In this document: positions 46,111 to 59,066 of the stretch, one piece after another
Position numbering within the stretch: position 1 is the stretch's first letter
Layout: every line of letters starts with the position of its first letter
From: Paraspadella gotoi
Taxonomy: Eukaryota > Chaetognatha
DNA: 64,000 nucleotides
Reading direction: 5' to 3'
Assembly: GCA_051294375.1 (NCBI GenBank)
Contig: CM119265.1
Location: forward strand, 27,898,665-27,962,664
Notes under the pieces: generated by a model
Databases searched by the model: none
Seen by the model: only the letters and a program-made list of their open reading frames with translations
What the model was told of the DNA's origin: nothing
Program-made: the position numbers and the translations under genes

Positions 46111-46189
46111 GCTTCATCCTGCTATATTATTCTGTAAAGGGAGCTGCCTTAACCAACCATGAACCGGGTCCAAAGTCAGGGTAAGATAT
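46111..46189. repeat. Dispersed 80-bp motif, copy 6
   Basis: TTCATCCTGCTATATTATTC to CCAAAGTCAGGGTAAGATA, the A4 counterpart of the copies at 12950 and 26526, with several losses. Confidence 0.7.
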
Positions 46190-46954
46190 AATATTATTAA
46201 TGAAATGGATATTTTGGGGTATTGGGGTCCGGGCACTAATTCATAAAAATGGGGGAGAACAGATAATTTTAGTGGGATAAAAAGTGGGAAGAAAAAAGAT
46301 AATAAGAATAATGTTAAAAAAAACAGGAAGAGGTAAAAATAGATAATATATGTAAAAGCTTAGTAAGATTATAAAAGTAATAGAGAAATAAAACGTTAAA
46401 TCGGATAAAAAAGATTTGAAGTTAAAAAAAGAAAATGAAAGTAACTTGAAAATCGTGGTAAAAATGGCGAAAAACTTTTATAAAAAAAAAAAAATAAAAG
46501 GAAGAAAATAAAAAAGAAGAAAGTAAAAAGAAAGAAAATAAGCTCCAGCCAAAAGTCTGCGGTGGGTCTAACGTTAGCGCTATTTGAGTTCATGAAGGAT
46601 TTTCCGACAGTAGTTTGGTAAGGAAAAGAAAGGGAAAAAAAAAGAAAGGAAGAGTTAAAAATAAGAAACAAATGAAAGAAAAGACAAATAAAAGGAAAGG
46701 AAAAAATTTGAAAAGAGGACAGAAAGAAAGAACTACAAAAGAGATTAATATAAAAAAAATGAAAGAAAAAAAGTTAAGAATAGAGAAAAACGAATTTAAA
46801 CTTGTTTAAATTACGATTAAATAAATGATATTGCAAAAGAACTTAAAGTATTTAAATTCGATAGGAACAAATGTAAATTGGAGTAGGCGTTGCACTAATT
46901 GTAGCCTAAAAATATAAGACGGTCCATTTATACTTGAAACACGCTAAGTTTTTA

Positions 46955-47022
<68 letters not shown>

Positions 47023-47053
47023 TCTCTCTCACTCACTCTCTCTCTCTCACCAC

Positions 47054-47160
47054 CTTCATTGAGCTGTAAATGAGGTGAGCACTCCGGGAGTCCAAGCGAC
47101 AATGAAGCGCGCGTGTAGATGTTATTGCACATGTAATGCGCGGCGTCTTGCATTTGCCAC
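47054..47160 (-). CDS. Second copy of exon B (A4)
   Basis: The acceptor TTGCCAG ends at 47161 and the donor GTGGTGAG starts at 47053. The frame is open and reads WQMQDAAHYMCNNIY, then LGLPECSPHLQLNE. It is 107 bp compared with 109 in exon B, and the D-A-G of the Ig signature has become D-A-A. It lacks neighbouring exons A and C in order, so it is a paralogous fragment or a misplaced second haplotype. Confidence 0.4.
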
Positions 47161-47423
47161 CTGGCAACGAAGAACATATCATCACTCAAGGCTGCAGAAA
47201 CTAATGCTCACATATACGACAGATTTCACTTGTTTGGTATATATAATATATATATAATATATAGCTTCTTGGTACACCAAACCAGAAAATCCATCGAAAT
47301 TGACATGTCTCACTCCGTGTAAGCAAAGATTTTCAAACATTTAGAATGATGGAATCTTCTAGACATAAAAACATGTCTCAATAAAAGAGTTTACGAAAAA
47401 GAGAGAGCAGAGGGAGAAAAGAG

Positions 47424-47460
<37 letters not shown>

Positions 47461-47700
47461 GTGACTGGCCGATTCGGCGCCGAAGGAGAGATGATCGTGA
47501 GAAGAGAGAGAGAGAGAAGAGAGTAGGAGAAGAGAAATGTCCTCACCGTGAGCTCATATCACGTAAGCGGGAGAAATAATGATGTTCGCCGAGCTCTGCA
47601 GTTCGGCGTCCATGTGCGAGCGTGCAAAGCGGCGCCAGGCAAGTAGTTAAGGCCGATGATGTTACAGGACAACACACCCTTCGGTTTTCAGGCAAGCTTG
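47461..47700. other. GC-richer insert interrupting the A4 GA tract
   Basis: A 40-base piece (GTGACTGGCCGATTCGGCGC...) sits inside the GA tract. After the tract comes GC-richer sequence with GTTCGCCGAGCTCTGCAGTT. No splice-bounded frame is convincing. It has no counterpart in A1-A3. Confidence 0.4.
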
Positions 47701-48633
47701 GTGATCCGAATTTTTTCATAGCTTGATGAATTCTTTTATTACATTTTTTTTGTTTTATTTAATTGGTTTGTTGTATTTAAGGTCTGTTTAGTTTCTCATG
47801 CAAAATTTAAACGCTCTAGCCTCACTTCGGTTTGTTCGTCTTGGGTGATTTTTTTTATGTATTAACAAGTTTTCGCTGCATTTTTTCGAGACGTAAATTG
47901 ATTTTTTTATCTCAATTTTTTTTTTTAATGGTTGACTTTAATTACTTCACGCTATTATATCAGTCTACATTTGATAAAATTTACTTCCTTTTTTTAACGA
48001 TTTTATTCCGGTCAGCCTTTTTCATAGTGGTATTGCTGAGCTGATATTCTTTCTATTAATTTAATGTTTTAATAGGGTCGACTTCACTGGAATGATCTAG
48101 TGGCATTTCAGTTATGGGAACTAATTCGGAATCGGGATTTTTCTCATTTATTTTCCTTTCATCTCAGTTCAAATATTTATCCGATTGTTATAAGGTCCTT
48201 GGTTATACTCAGGAGCTCTAAACGGAAGAGACCTTTGGATGGTTATTCCAGTAATAGTCCCAGAGAGAGTACTTTTCTGCATCATTTATACTGGACCTCG
48301 TGGTTACGCAGTTTTTTTTGCGTTTTTCTCCACTCATTATGAGAAAGAACCAATAAGGCCTCAGACTTCATTGTTGTCCTAGTTTCATATTCTTCACACG
48401 AGGCGCTAAATTAGGCATGATGGTTAAATTCATTTTCTCTTATTATATTCTCTACTAAACCAATAGGTTCAATAAACTAACTTACCTTTCACAATCATTG
48501 CATTTAATTAATTATCATCACAGTTGATTTAAATGATTTTTTTTAGGCATTTCATTCTTCGATATATCATTCTTTTCAACAAACTTATTCTCCTCTTCTT
48601 ATCGATTGAACGCTAAATATTATTTTTTTTCAG
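47701..48633. other. Presumed intron or untranslated sequence left of the orphan exon
   Basis: AT-rich. Around 48,070-48,360 all three plus-strand frames have long open stretches (for example one reading LWMVIPVIVPERVLFCIIY). A good acceptor, TTTCCTTTCATCTCAG, ends at 48165, but I find no matching donor, so no exon is called. Confidence 0.4.
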
Positions 48634-48738
48634 TGCTATGGTATAAGCGTCAAGAATCAAATTATTAATTGCCCTATGAAAAAACCTTATGCACACTGTG
48701 CATTTGAAACATCTCGTTATCTGGGTCTATACCTCAAG
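48634..48738 (+). CDS. Orphan internal exon (105 bp), unknown protein
   Basis: A strong acceptor (TATTTTTTTTCAG) ends at 48633 and a donor GTAACC begins at 48739. The 35 codons between are open in phase 0: CYGISVKNQIINCPMKKPYA, then HCAFETSRYLGLYLK. The composition (Cys, Tyr, Met, mixed polar) is protein-like and not repeat-derived. I do not recognise the family. No neighbouring exon in phase could be fixed, so the gene it belongs to is unknown. Confidence 0.45.
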
Positions 48739-51645
48739 GTAACCGCATTTATTAAATATACTTTAATAAGTCAGTTTGTTATATTTTCGCTGGCTTTACT
48801 ATTTGTATAAGCGGATTCTCCTTCGAGCTCTTCTATATAAATATCTGACATTATGTAGATATACTTATTGACTATTAACAAAACAAGTTAATCTTTCGAA
48901 CATTTGTCTATTTTCTATATCTCTTAAATTTAACCTAAATACTCTTCATATACAAAAGACCCACTTATTCAAAAAAAAAATTCACAAGACAAACGAGGTA
49001 TTTGAAAAATCCACTTTGCCTTCACAAAATTCGATTAAAATAGTTATTGGGAACTTTGTCAATATAAATATCGGGAATTATGTGGCAAATCTCATGTAGC
49101 AACTCCTATCATGCAGATTAGTCATAACACAGCATAATGCATATAAGAACTAACAACGGGAACAACACGTCTCACACACAATTACCCCGCACAAATAACG
49201 CGATCGATTTTTATACAGTGTAAGCAATAATTATTCAATTCAAAAAATGGAACTCTACTCACCAATTTAGGTATTGAATATTATATTAGAATTAATTGAT
49301 ATTATGATACATGATAAACCGGTGTTTCTCTGTCCATCTGTCAGAATGAGTGATAATATTCTAACACTAATCTTAAAATGCACTTTTTATTGTGCATTTG
49401 TATCTATTCCCATACTCCTGTCTTGTCAAAGTCGCCTCCATGTCGCTCATGGCACTTTTTACCAATACTCTCTTCGGCTATATTCTCAAAATCGTGCTTA
49501 ACAGTCTTAGACTCTTCCTTTCCTTCAGTATTTGTACCTCCCTCGAATCACCATCTCTGTCCTCTCTCCTGATCTCTCTCTCTTCATTCCTTTATCATGG
49601 TCATGTATTCGATGCGCCATGTTACTAACCGTTCTCAGCTCAGTACTCGTGACTCTTTACCCCGGCTCCTTGTTGCTACAGGTGTCCACAGATTAATCTT
49701 TTAGACACGTCGAACAACCCCCCCTCCACCTCTGTATCTCCCTCCGTTGCACTCCTCTGTCCTGCTCTGTCTCTCTCTGGTTCTCCCTCTCCTCCCACAC
49801 CCTAGTCGTACTCCACTTCGACACGACTCGTCTGTCCTCCACGTTATCCTCTGCTCTCTCTTTTTCTAGAAAAAAACAAAAGAAAAAACAAAAACCCAAG
49901 AGGGAAATCAACTTAAACAAATATTAAGAACATAACTTTCCAAAGATCTTTGTTCGGCGACAGATCTGGTGTCTAGGATATGGTTACGCGGGAAAAGAGC
50001 TTCACTCAGAGTACGATCAACTACCACGATCAGCGCGCAATTCCAGACTAGGTATTTCTTAGTATATGCAGACAGCCAGATGCAGACGTGACTAAGGATA
50101 AAGGTAGCGAGACTTTTAATTAAGAGGAAAAAGAAGGAACCGAATGATGCAAGGGACAGGGATTAAGTTAGAAGAATGGAACAACTATTGTTCTCCGGCG
50201 GGACGTTAAAGTCTTTACTAATAGCGGTGATGAGACTCAAAATTTATTTTTTAATCTCCAATGTAATCTCTCATCACTTATTCCTCATTCAAATAAAAGT
50301 TTTAAAAAAACGAGTTAACTCTCTAATTTTACTCACTAATAATGTTGAAAAAACTTATTGAGAAACAGAGAGTACGAGAATTTTTACTTCGTATCGAAAA
50401 ACTGATTCTATTTTTATTGCTTCGGGCTTTTGCGAGAAAAAAGAAGTTTCAACTCTCGTCGTATTTTGAACTTTCAGCTGCACGTTGCTGTTTTCAAACT
50501 GTTTCTTCGATATGAACTATTCGTCCATGAATTTACGTTCTTATTTCAACGCCTCTCCGCTGAGTGTTTTAATTTATTGATTAAATAATTATAGAAATAT
50601 GCTGGAAGGAATAAGAAAAGAGTGAAAGAACGGAATCCCACGACGTATATGTATTACGATTCTGGAGTGCCTTGGTAAATATATACGATTAGGATTGTAT
50701 ATTATAGAAGATTAACTTAACAGAAGCAGTTAAATAAAACTTCATTTCTTTACCAAAAAGAATAATTCTTAAGATCCTTGTCACACTATTTTAAGGTGAT
50801 AATTTAAAATTAGCTTTCTTGGGCCGAAGTATTTCTTAGGGTATTTTAATCTGCTTGGTCAATATTTAATATAAACAGAAATATAAGCATAATCAATTAG
50901 AGTGAATTTATGTAGTTTTCTTTTTTAGCGTAATTGCCGACGGAATTATTCGTTTATTCTATCCTCGTTATTCTTAGAGAGGAAAAAAAGGGAACGATTG
51001 ACAAACTATATAACAATACACGAAAAGGCTTATTGGTCCAACCGCGGTGAAGTAAGATAACTAAGACTCGATTTAAAAATGTATGAATTGAAACATTTAC
51101 ACGAGTTTACGGGCTGAAATGTATATATCAAAAAAATCGTGGTTTGTGAAACCAATTATAAAACATTATATATTTTATCACAAACTCCGGGCTAACATTT
51201 TATAAGTTACAAAATAAAACGCATGACGTTATAATTAGCTCATGTTGCATAAATTAAGAGTAAGAGTAAAGAGGATAATTATAAACATGTAAAAAATGAA
51301 GGTATAAAAAAGAAAAACAACAAAAGGAAGAAAACACAAAATATATTAAAAAAAAACAGGTTGTCTACAAAGGGAACATATAGTAATGAAAGATATTATA
51401 ATATTATAGAAAGTAAATTGACAAAACAAGAGCGATGATCGCCTTGTTATTGTATGAAAAATAATAAAAAAAAAAGATAATATTATTTAATAGAGAAAGT
51501 ATAGGAAACTTAGGATGCGGAAGAATTAAAGGGTTTTAAAGTCAATGATATTTAAAGAGATCAAGAGCAGTGATATTCTGGAAGGTGGAGCATTGGGAAA
51601 TGTTTGGCATCTAAAAAATAAAAATATGTTATTAAACAGAGAGGT
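48739..51645. other. Long AT-rich stretch without a confirmed gene
   Basis: Mostly AT-rich unique sequence with pyrimidine-rich parts (49,380-49,860). One short plus-strand frame at about 49,926-50,060 reads YGYAGKELHSEYDQLPRSAR, which looks protein-like but has no reliable boundaries. I see nothing else. Confidence 0.5.
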
Positions 51646-52672
51646 TATGTCGTTCTAGGCTGCGATATTAAAGAGCGAGGCACAAGAGATGAATATTATT
51701 ACCGTCATCTCATTTCCTTGACTAGAGGTCTCTATCTTAATTTAATAGCTCGTCGTTCTTTGGCTCGATAAGCCGACGGCCCTGTGATATTTTTCGTCAT
51801 CCCAATCCTACTTTATAGCTTTATTATATGTTGTACGTCGTTTCTGGCTCCGATAGCGATTGGCCACCTGTGAATATTTGTTTTCCGATCATCATCAACT
51901 ATCCTACATAAAAGCTCTATATTTGGTATTGATCGTTTCTGCGCTCGATACGACGAGGCCTTTAATTCACATCTGATGCATATTTTCCGTCACTCTACAT
52001 GCACCTACTCACATCTCTTATAATGATGGTAAGTCCGTAATCTAGGCTTTCGATAATGTCAAGTCTGAAGTGCCTTCTCTGTGTATATTTCCACTTGTCA
52101 TCCTCATAACCTACAACTAAAGCACATATAACTGTGTAAGTTATCGGTTATCAGTAAGCTCGATAGCGAGCCCTGTGATAATTTTCCGTCATCCCATTCC
52201 TACTACAGCTCCATTATTACGTAAGAGTATTATCTGTATTACATTGAAGCTCGATTATAAACTGCGAGGCCCTCCGTGTAATTTTATTAAACTTTTTCCC
52301 GTCTCCACATACTTCTAATCTAATCAGGCTCTTAATAGTGTACGCTTCTCGTTCTGGCTCGATAGCGGCCCCTGTGATTATTTTCCCCGTCATCCAGTCG
52401 GACCTCTTTAAGCTTTAAATAGGTAGTCGTCTCCTGAGTCTCGAGGAATACGCCGTCAGGATTCTCATCAGCTCGTGAGATATTTTTCCGCTCTATACAT
52501 CGCATCCCTATACACTCTAAGCCCTCCATCATACGTGTAAAGTGCGTTCTCGACAGCTGAATAAGCGAGGCCCACTGTGATATTTTCCGTCATCCATGAC
52601 CTACTAAGCTTCTTATAGTGGTAAAGTCGTTCAATGGCATCGAATAGGCGAGGAGGCCCTGATGATTACAAA
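51646..52672. repeat. Degenerate satellite, about 11 units of roughly 97 bp
   Basis: The words GGCTCGATAGCGAGGCC, TGTGATATTTTCCGTCATCC and CCTACT...AAGCT recur in this order at intervals of 82-112 bp. Starts are near 51656, 51762, 51848, 51943, 52046, 52158, 52247, 52358, 52440, 52549 and 52637. Units are strongly diverged by substitutions and indels. It is not seen elsewhere in the window. Confidence 0.8.
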
Positions 52673-52679
52673 ATTATTC

Positions 52680-53250
52680 CAATCCATCCCAAATCACGAG
52701 TATTAATAATCTAAGACCGCAAGACGACCACAAAGAAATATAAGATCAATCCGATTAAGCCAGCCGACTAAAAATTTCGGAAAAGAAAAAAAAAATTAAA
52801 AAATAAAAAATTGACAGTCAGATTGACGTATCGTAAGGATAATCAAGATAAATTACACCAATCAAAATAAAAGAAATTAAAATGGGACATTACATTTTAA
52901 TCATTCCGTAACGAATACAAGTAATACAACTATTCGTCACGTTCTAAGAATTAACTGAATGAGATTTTAGAAAGAGCAATTATTGCAAAAATTATATACC
53001 ATACCCACATTTACGAATAAATAAAAGAAGTATTATTACACATGATATAAATTTTGTATGATTTATGATAAAATTGGGGTTGGTGGTAGGCAGGGAAGGA
53101 TTAGTTTTACGTTAAGAAAATATGGGGGGTGGTGTCATCGATGCTGGTTATAATTCTTTTTTTGTATGTTTGAGAAAAAAAATTGTGGTGTGTTCAAAAA
53201 CAGTTATTGTAATTATTGGTAAAATAAGACTTTAAGAATTCTCTTCAGAC
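52680..53250. repeat. Repeated block B, copy 2 (direct, noisy)
   Basis: Matches 29810-30350 from AATCACGAGT through ACTAAAAAT to the GTTTGAGAAAAAAAATTGT part, with many indels and one inserted G/T-rich piece near 53,080-53,150. Confidence 0.75.
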
Positions 53251-53253
53251 ATT

Positions 53254-53322
<69 letters not shown>

Positions 53323-53472
53323 AGAGAGAAAGAGAGAGAGAGAAAAGAGAGAGAGAGAGAAAAGAGAAAGTGAAAAAGTGAGTAAAGACACAGAGTGCAA
53401 CATTGTGGCCAAAACAAAACAAGGAAACCGAAAAAATTTCATTGCGATCGCTGAGAGTAATGGGCAATATAA

Positions 53473-53516
<44 letters not shown>

Positions 53517-56016
53517 GAGAGAGGAGAGAGAGGCAAGGAGAGAGGAAGAGAGGGAGAGAGAGAGAGAGAGAACCGAAGCCCCAATTTTGGGCGTAAAGTC
53601 AAGATCAGAGGCTGGCGACGGTATTGGGCGTAAAAATGACGCAAATCGAGGGAAAAGAATAAAAATTGGAGGAAAAGAAAAAGGAGGAAAATGGAGAAAG
53701 GAAAAAAATGAAGGAAAATGGAGGAAAATGGAGAAAAATAGAAAAAGGAAAAATAAAAAAGGAAAGAAAAATGAAAAATAGAGAAAAGAGAAAAAAAATA
53801 AAATGATAGAATGAAAAAGAAAAAAACAAGATCGTCCATCCATGTAAATCGGTCGCACATGACTTTCTTCTGTATTCATGCACCGACCGACACCGCCAAA
53901 CCGACGATAATCCACCGACACGATCCTGATCCGATGTCCGAACCGACCGACGAGCCGACCGACCGATCCTGACGCGGATAGAATACGACCTCCTCGATAT
54001 CCGACCGACCAGAGCGGGACACGATACGAACCGACCGACGACGGACCCGAAACCGACGATTAAACCATCACGAACCGACCGACCGAACACCGACCGAAGA
54101 AACCGAACCGACCGCCGATCACACAGCGACAGACCGAACTAAATACTCAGGTAAGTGACGCCGAGGTTACCGAATACAATGCCGACAACCGAACCGACAT
54201 AACCGACGGATCACCGATAAACCCGACGAGACCGACCTGAACACTGAAAATCGATAAGACACATCGATCTGACTGCCGAACGAATACGAATATAAATCAA
54301 AAGCCGACCACGAGACCGATGCCATCCGAGCAGACAGAACGAATCGACATTCGAGATCGACGGATTGCAGAGCCGGATCGCGATGACTGATAAAATAAAC
54401 GAACGAGGCCGACTAAAGAGTCGCGACGAAACGCATCCAAGATACAGAAATTAACCCACTTCCCGACGAACGCGAGAACATATTGAAACCAAACGTAAGC
54501 TGCGGCGACCGCAATAAAGCCCACCGCCTACCGCCGAAACACCGACAACGATAGCAACGAGTTAAAGAAGAGGAGAGGAACTGAAAGACTTTAGACTAAC
54601 ACGATACTCATTATCGAAACGCGCAATTCGAAGAGCGAAACGAGGGACGAACTCGAACCGCAAACGAAAAACTAGCGACAGACGCTGAGAAGATAATTCG
54701 ATACACGAAAATATGCCGCGCGATAGACGACTCCGCGAAAAGAGACATCACGAAAGGATAGCTTATTATACATAAGCACGATTTCTATGAATGCGAAGAC
54801 GCCGAAAGCCGCGATCGATCCCGACCAAAAGTGCGCAGCTAACTGCGCAGCTAATATAGGAAAAGAAAAATAAAAGGAAGGGGACAAAATGTGAGGTGGA
54901 ACACCAAAATAACAAAAAGGCGGAAAAATTGGAGAGGTAGCAAATGAGAGATGGAGGAAGAGGAGAGTAAAAATTGGCTAGGAATGGGGAGTTGGTGGTC
55001 TGAGATGTTTGTAAATGTGGGTAAATTTTGGGTAAATGGGGGAAATGAGGGGAAATATGGGTAAATGTGGAAAATGTGGAAAATGGTTGGTAATTGTGGG
55101 TAAAATGTGGTAAATGTAAGTTAAGATGTGGTAAATGTTAAGTGATGTGGTTAAATGTTTGGAAAAATAAGGAAATGTGGGTAAATGTGGGGAAATATGG
55201 GTAATGGTGGAAAAAAATGTTGGGAATATTGGGTAATTGTGGGTAAATGTGGGTAAATGTGTTAAATGTCAGTAAATGTACGTAAATGTGGTTAACTGTT
55301 GTGAAAATAAAGGAAATTTTTAACTGTTTTTTTAGAATGGCAAAAGTAAAAAAAGAAAAAAGAACAGTAAGGGGAAAGAGAGGAGAAAGAGAGAGCTCTG
55401 AGAAATGGACGAGAGGAGATAGGGTCTGTTCGAAGGACCAACGGAAACTTGAATTCGACTTCTTTTTTCACGCTTTACTTTTATCAACGTCTGTAAAAAT
55501 AAAAAAAATTGAAAAGCCAAAAAAGTAGAAGTTAAGAGATAAAAGCGAAATTTATTTAAAAAAGAAGAATTTAAAAATAGTTTTAATGCATAAATTGTGT
55601 TATTTTCCTTTTCTTCGTTTTGTAGTAAATTATTAGAAAAAGTTGAATTTGATTTCAACAACGATTTATTTAGTAAATAATAAATTCCAACTTTTTCTAA
55701 GCAAATTAAAATTTGTATTTCTTTCTATTAATAAAATCAAATAAGTAATGCTTCCGGAGGGAATAAGAAGCCATGGAGACAAAGGGTGCAAAAGAAAAGT
55801 AAAGAGCAAATTAGAAAGGTTAGAGAGTTAGATAGGTCAATGATTCAGACTAAAGATCTAAAAAGAGAGTTTTGAAGAGAAATGAAAAGAGAGGTTAGAA
55901 AATTAAAAAAAGAATTCTGCAGGGAAAATGATCAAGGCGAAGATGAGAGAAAGGAAAAAGTAAATGAAAAAAATAGAGGAGGTTAAAGAATTAAGAAATA
56001 AAGAGAGAGAGAAAGA

Positions 56017-56072
<56 letters not shown>

Positions 56073-57157
56073 GAAAGAAAGAGAGGAAGAAAGGAAAGAA
56101 GACGTGGGTGTTTTGAAAGAAGCTTGATTTTTTTAAAAATCCTGGGGGAAATTAATTTCGGTGTCATGAACGACAAATGAATCGAAGAGAAAGAATAGGA
56201 AGGAAACAGATGATGAAGATGATGATAATGATGATGATAATGATAATGAACGATGATTGATGATTAATGATATATGATCAAGAAGATAATAATGATGATT
56301 ATTATGATGATGACGATGACGACAGATGATAATGACGACAATTAAAAATGTGGAATGATGATGATGATGATGAAATGATGATGATATGATGATGATGATT
56401 ATGATAATGATGATCAGAAATATTGATGATAATTATTAATGATGCTGATGATGATGACAATGTTATACCGATGATGATATATAATATAAGTAAACATAAT
56501 AAATAAAAAATAAGTATAATTTAGAATTTTAGACACACAACAAAAAACAACGATGAACGACGACGACGACCGCTGGCCAAATCAATCCATAAAATCAGTA
56601 CTCGTGTCAGCCGCCACATAAATAAGAAAAATTTCAATAATTTCATAAAGACCCTTGGCCTGAGTTCCAAAAAGGTTTTTTTCTTTTCGTCTTTTATTAT
56701 TATTTTTGTTTATTATATCATATCCTAATATTACGTTAATAAAAGAATATTCATATTTGCCTTATTAATTTTTTTTCATCCTTTATTAACTAAAGGGGAA
56801 AAAAACCTTTTGTCATTGTCGAAAAAATGTGGAAAAGAACCCAAGCGCATCAAACGCCCTTGATTTCTAAATTGGTCACTAATGGAAGCCGTTGATTGGA
56901 GCGAGGAAGACAGAGAGTGAGAGAGTGGAGAGAGAGAGAGAGAGAGAGAAGAGAGGGAGAGAGAGAAAGAAAAAGATGGTCGACAGGCTGAAGAACACCA
57001 GAATATTGACAAAAATTTGATAACATTTTTTTTATTTTAAAATCTCAACAATTGACTGATAACTTATTTCTTTTTCTCTGGCCTCTTTCGGAAAGGAATG
57101 AATTAACCATGGCTCTCCTTCCTCTTCTCCTCTCTCTCTCTCTCTCTCTCTCATTCT

Positions 57158-57188
<31 letters not shown>

Positions 57189-57443
57189 ATCTCTCCTCTC
57201 GCGAGGAAATAATCGGAAAAAATTGTATTCGAAATATTCAGACGATTTGGCTGGAAAAAGTCTCCAATGGGATTTTGCCAAAAAGAAAAAAAATCCGTTG
57301 AACGAAAAAAAAATGTGAAAATAAAAAGAAAAGAAATCCGCAAAAGATTCTCATATTTATTTTTTTTTCTTTTTTTTATATCAAAATATTTCTGTTTTTT
57401 TTTCTTGCTTTCTCTCCTGTTTGTTTCTCTATCTTTCTGTCTG

Positions 57444-57475
<32 letters not shown>

Positions 57476-57483
57476 TCTCTCTT

Positions 57484-57514
<31 letters not shown>

Positions 57515-57612
57515 CTCTCGTCTCTCTCTCTCTCTCTCCCTCTTTTCTCACCTTTCCCCGGGTACCCTATGTAATTCTTCATCCTCTCTTTTTCGTTTTG
57601 TCTCCTCTCATA
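53251..57612. repeat. Inverted copy of 30440-34110
   Basis: Read as the reverse complement, the blocks follow the same order as 34110 down to 30440: the CTGAGAGTAATGGGC part, the (CCGA)n region, the GGTAAATGTG minisatellite, the GA tract, (GAT)n, the GGCTGACACG-type segment and the AAATCCGTTGAACG segment. There are no exons. Confidence 0.85.
53880..54840. repeat. Degenerate, expanded (CCGA)n region
   Basis: Where the palindrome arms have about 290 bp of (CCGA)n, this copy has about 960 bp of ACCGAC-like sequence with so many changes that the period is lost toward the right end. It looks like a repeat whose consensus was never resolved. Confidence 0.75.
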
Positions 57613-57637
57613 NNNNNNNNNNNNNNNNNNNNNNNNN
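57613..57637. other. 25-N gap inside an inverted copy
   Basis: The gap lies within a collinear inverted copy of 37,600-37,985, so unlike the gaps at 34221, 39561 and 41144 it is not a palindrome centre. Confidence 0.85.
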
Positions 57638-58868
57638 CTCTCTCTCTCCCTCTCCGTTATGTCCCTTCCCTCTCTCTCCCCTTTTCCTTTTTTTCCCCTC
57701 TCTCTCCCTCTCTCTCCTTATCTCCTTTTTCCTTTCTCTGGCGATGAAATTCCACGGCTTAACTCTTCCACTCGTCGTCGTCGTGGTCGTCGTGGTCGTC
57801 GTCGTCGTCGTCGTCGTCGTCTTTTCCAGAGTCGAAACCAAAAAAATATTCTTTTCCCTCTTTACAATTTTTGGTCTCGTTACTTTACTGCTTTTTATTT
57901 TTTATAATATTTGTCAAATAATGTTTAGTGTTTGCGTATTATAAAAAAAAACGTCAGTTTCCTTTTACTAAGATGTTGATAATTTATTTCTGATCTTCTC
58001 TGTCCTCTATTTATCATCTACAACAACATATTACAAAGGTCCTTCGAAAGGAATGAACCGAAACGAAATAGACATTAATTGAAAGTAAAAATATTTTAAC
58101 ATCAAATATCAAAAAAAATATCTAATTTTTTCTCGTAACTCGAAGTTTATTCCTTTAAAATTTTGTTTTGTTTGATTTTTTTTAATTCTACGCGATGACT
58201 ACGTGAAACAAAAACAGTACAAAACAAAACAAAACAAAACACATTATTTAGTATTTAGTATTTATTTTTTGGTATGGAATTAGTAATTTTTATTTTTGAT
58301 TGAGTTAGTTATTTTTTTATTTTTTTATAATTTGGTTATGCTAAAAGTACTGTACCTTTGTTTGATCCATAAAAATACCTTTATTGCTTTCAAAAAAGAG
58401 GGAAAGATATAACAATTTATAAGCAATAGTCTTTGACTTGCGTTAAAAGTGTAGAAAAATATCTTACTGTCATAAACTCAATTCACTGTATAAGAGAATG
58501 CACAAATGAATGCAGGCAGTAGTCGATGCCGAGGGAGGGCATACCAAATATTAAGGATGTTTTACCAATGTTTTTTTTATATTTTTTATTGAATAAATGA
58601 ACTTTTTAACAATGATGTCATACACTTTTTGCCTAGATGGTATATATACGATTTCTTGAAAAAAAAAATAGAAAAAATAACAAAAAAATAATTAAGAGAA
58701 AGATCTGATCTTGTCAAATATTATGTGATTTACTAACCATTAGTCACTTATCAACTGTTAAACCTAACTGGCGTTATCACACTGTAGGTTGTGAAAGTTT
58801 CAGTAGAACTGATGCACTTAAAAAAGCACAAGTGTTTCAGTTTCAAGTTTTTAATTTAGTCACTCTCG

Positions 58869-58906
<38 letters not shown>

Positions 58907-59035
58907 TCTCTCTCGTCTCTCTCTAACTTTTGGAAATCTCTTTCATGTCAGAAGTTTTTTGCTCTTTTTTTTCTTTTCTTTCCTTCATTTTAATTTTCTT
59001 TATTTTTTCTTCCTACTTTTTTACCTCCCCCCTGG

Positions 59036-59066
<31 letters not shown>

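Larger units (their letters stand above)
45360..47460. repeat. Segmental duplication block A, partial copy A4
   Basis: This matches A1 from about 11900 and A3 to about 27930. Exon C is reduced to a fragment (about 45540-45570) and the G-rich minisatellite is missing, while the 80-bp motif and exon B are present. Many single-base losses are scattered through it. It ends inside a GA tract where unrelated sequence begins at 47461. Confidence 0.8.
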
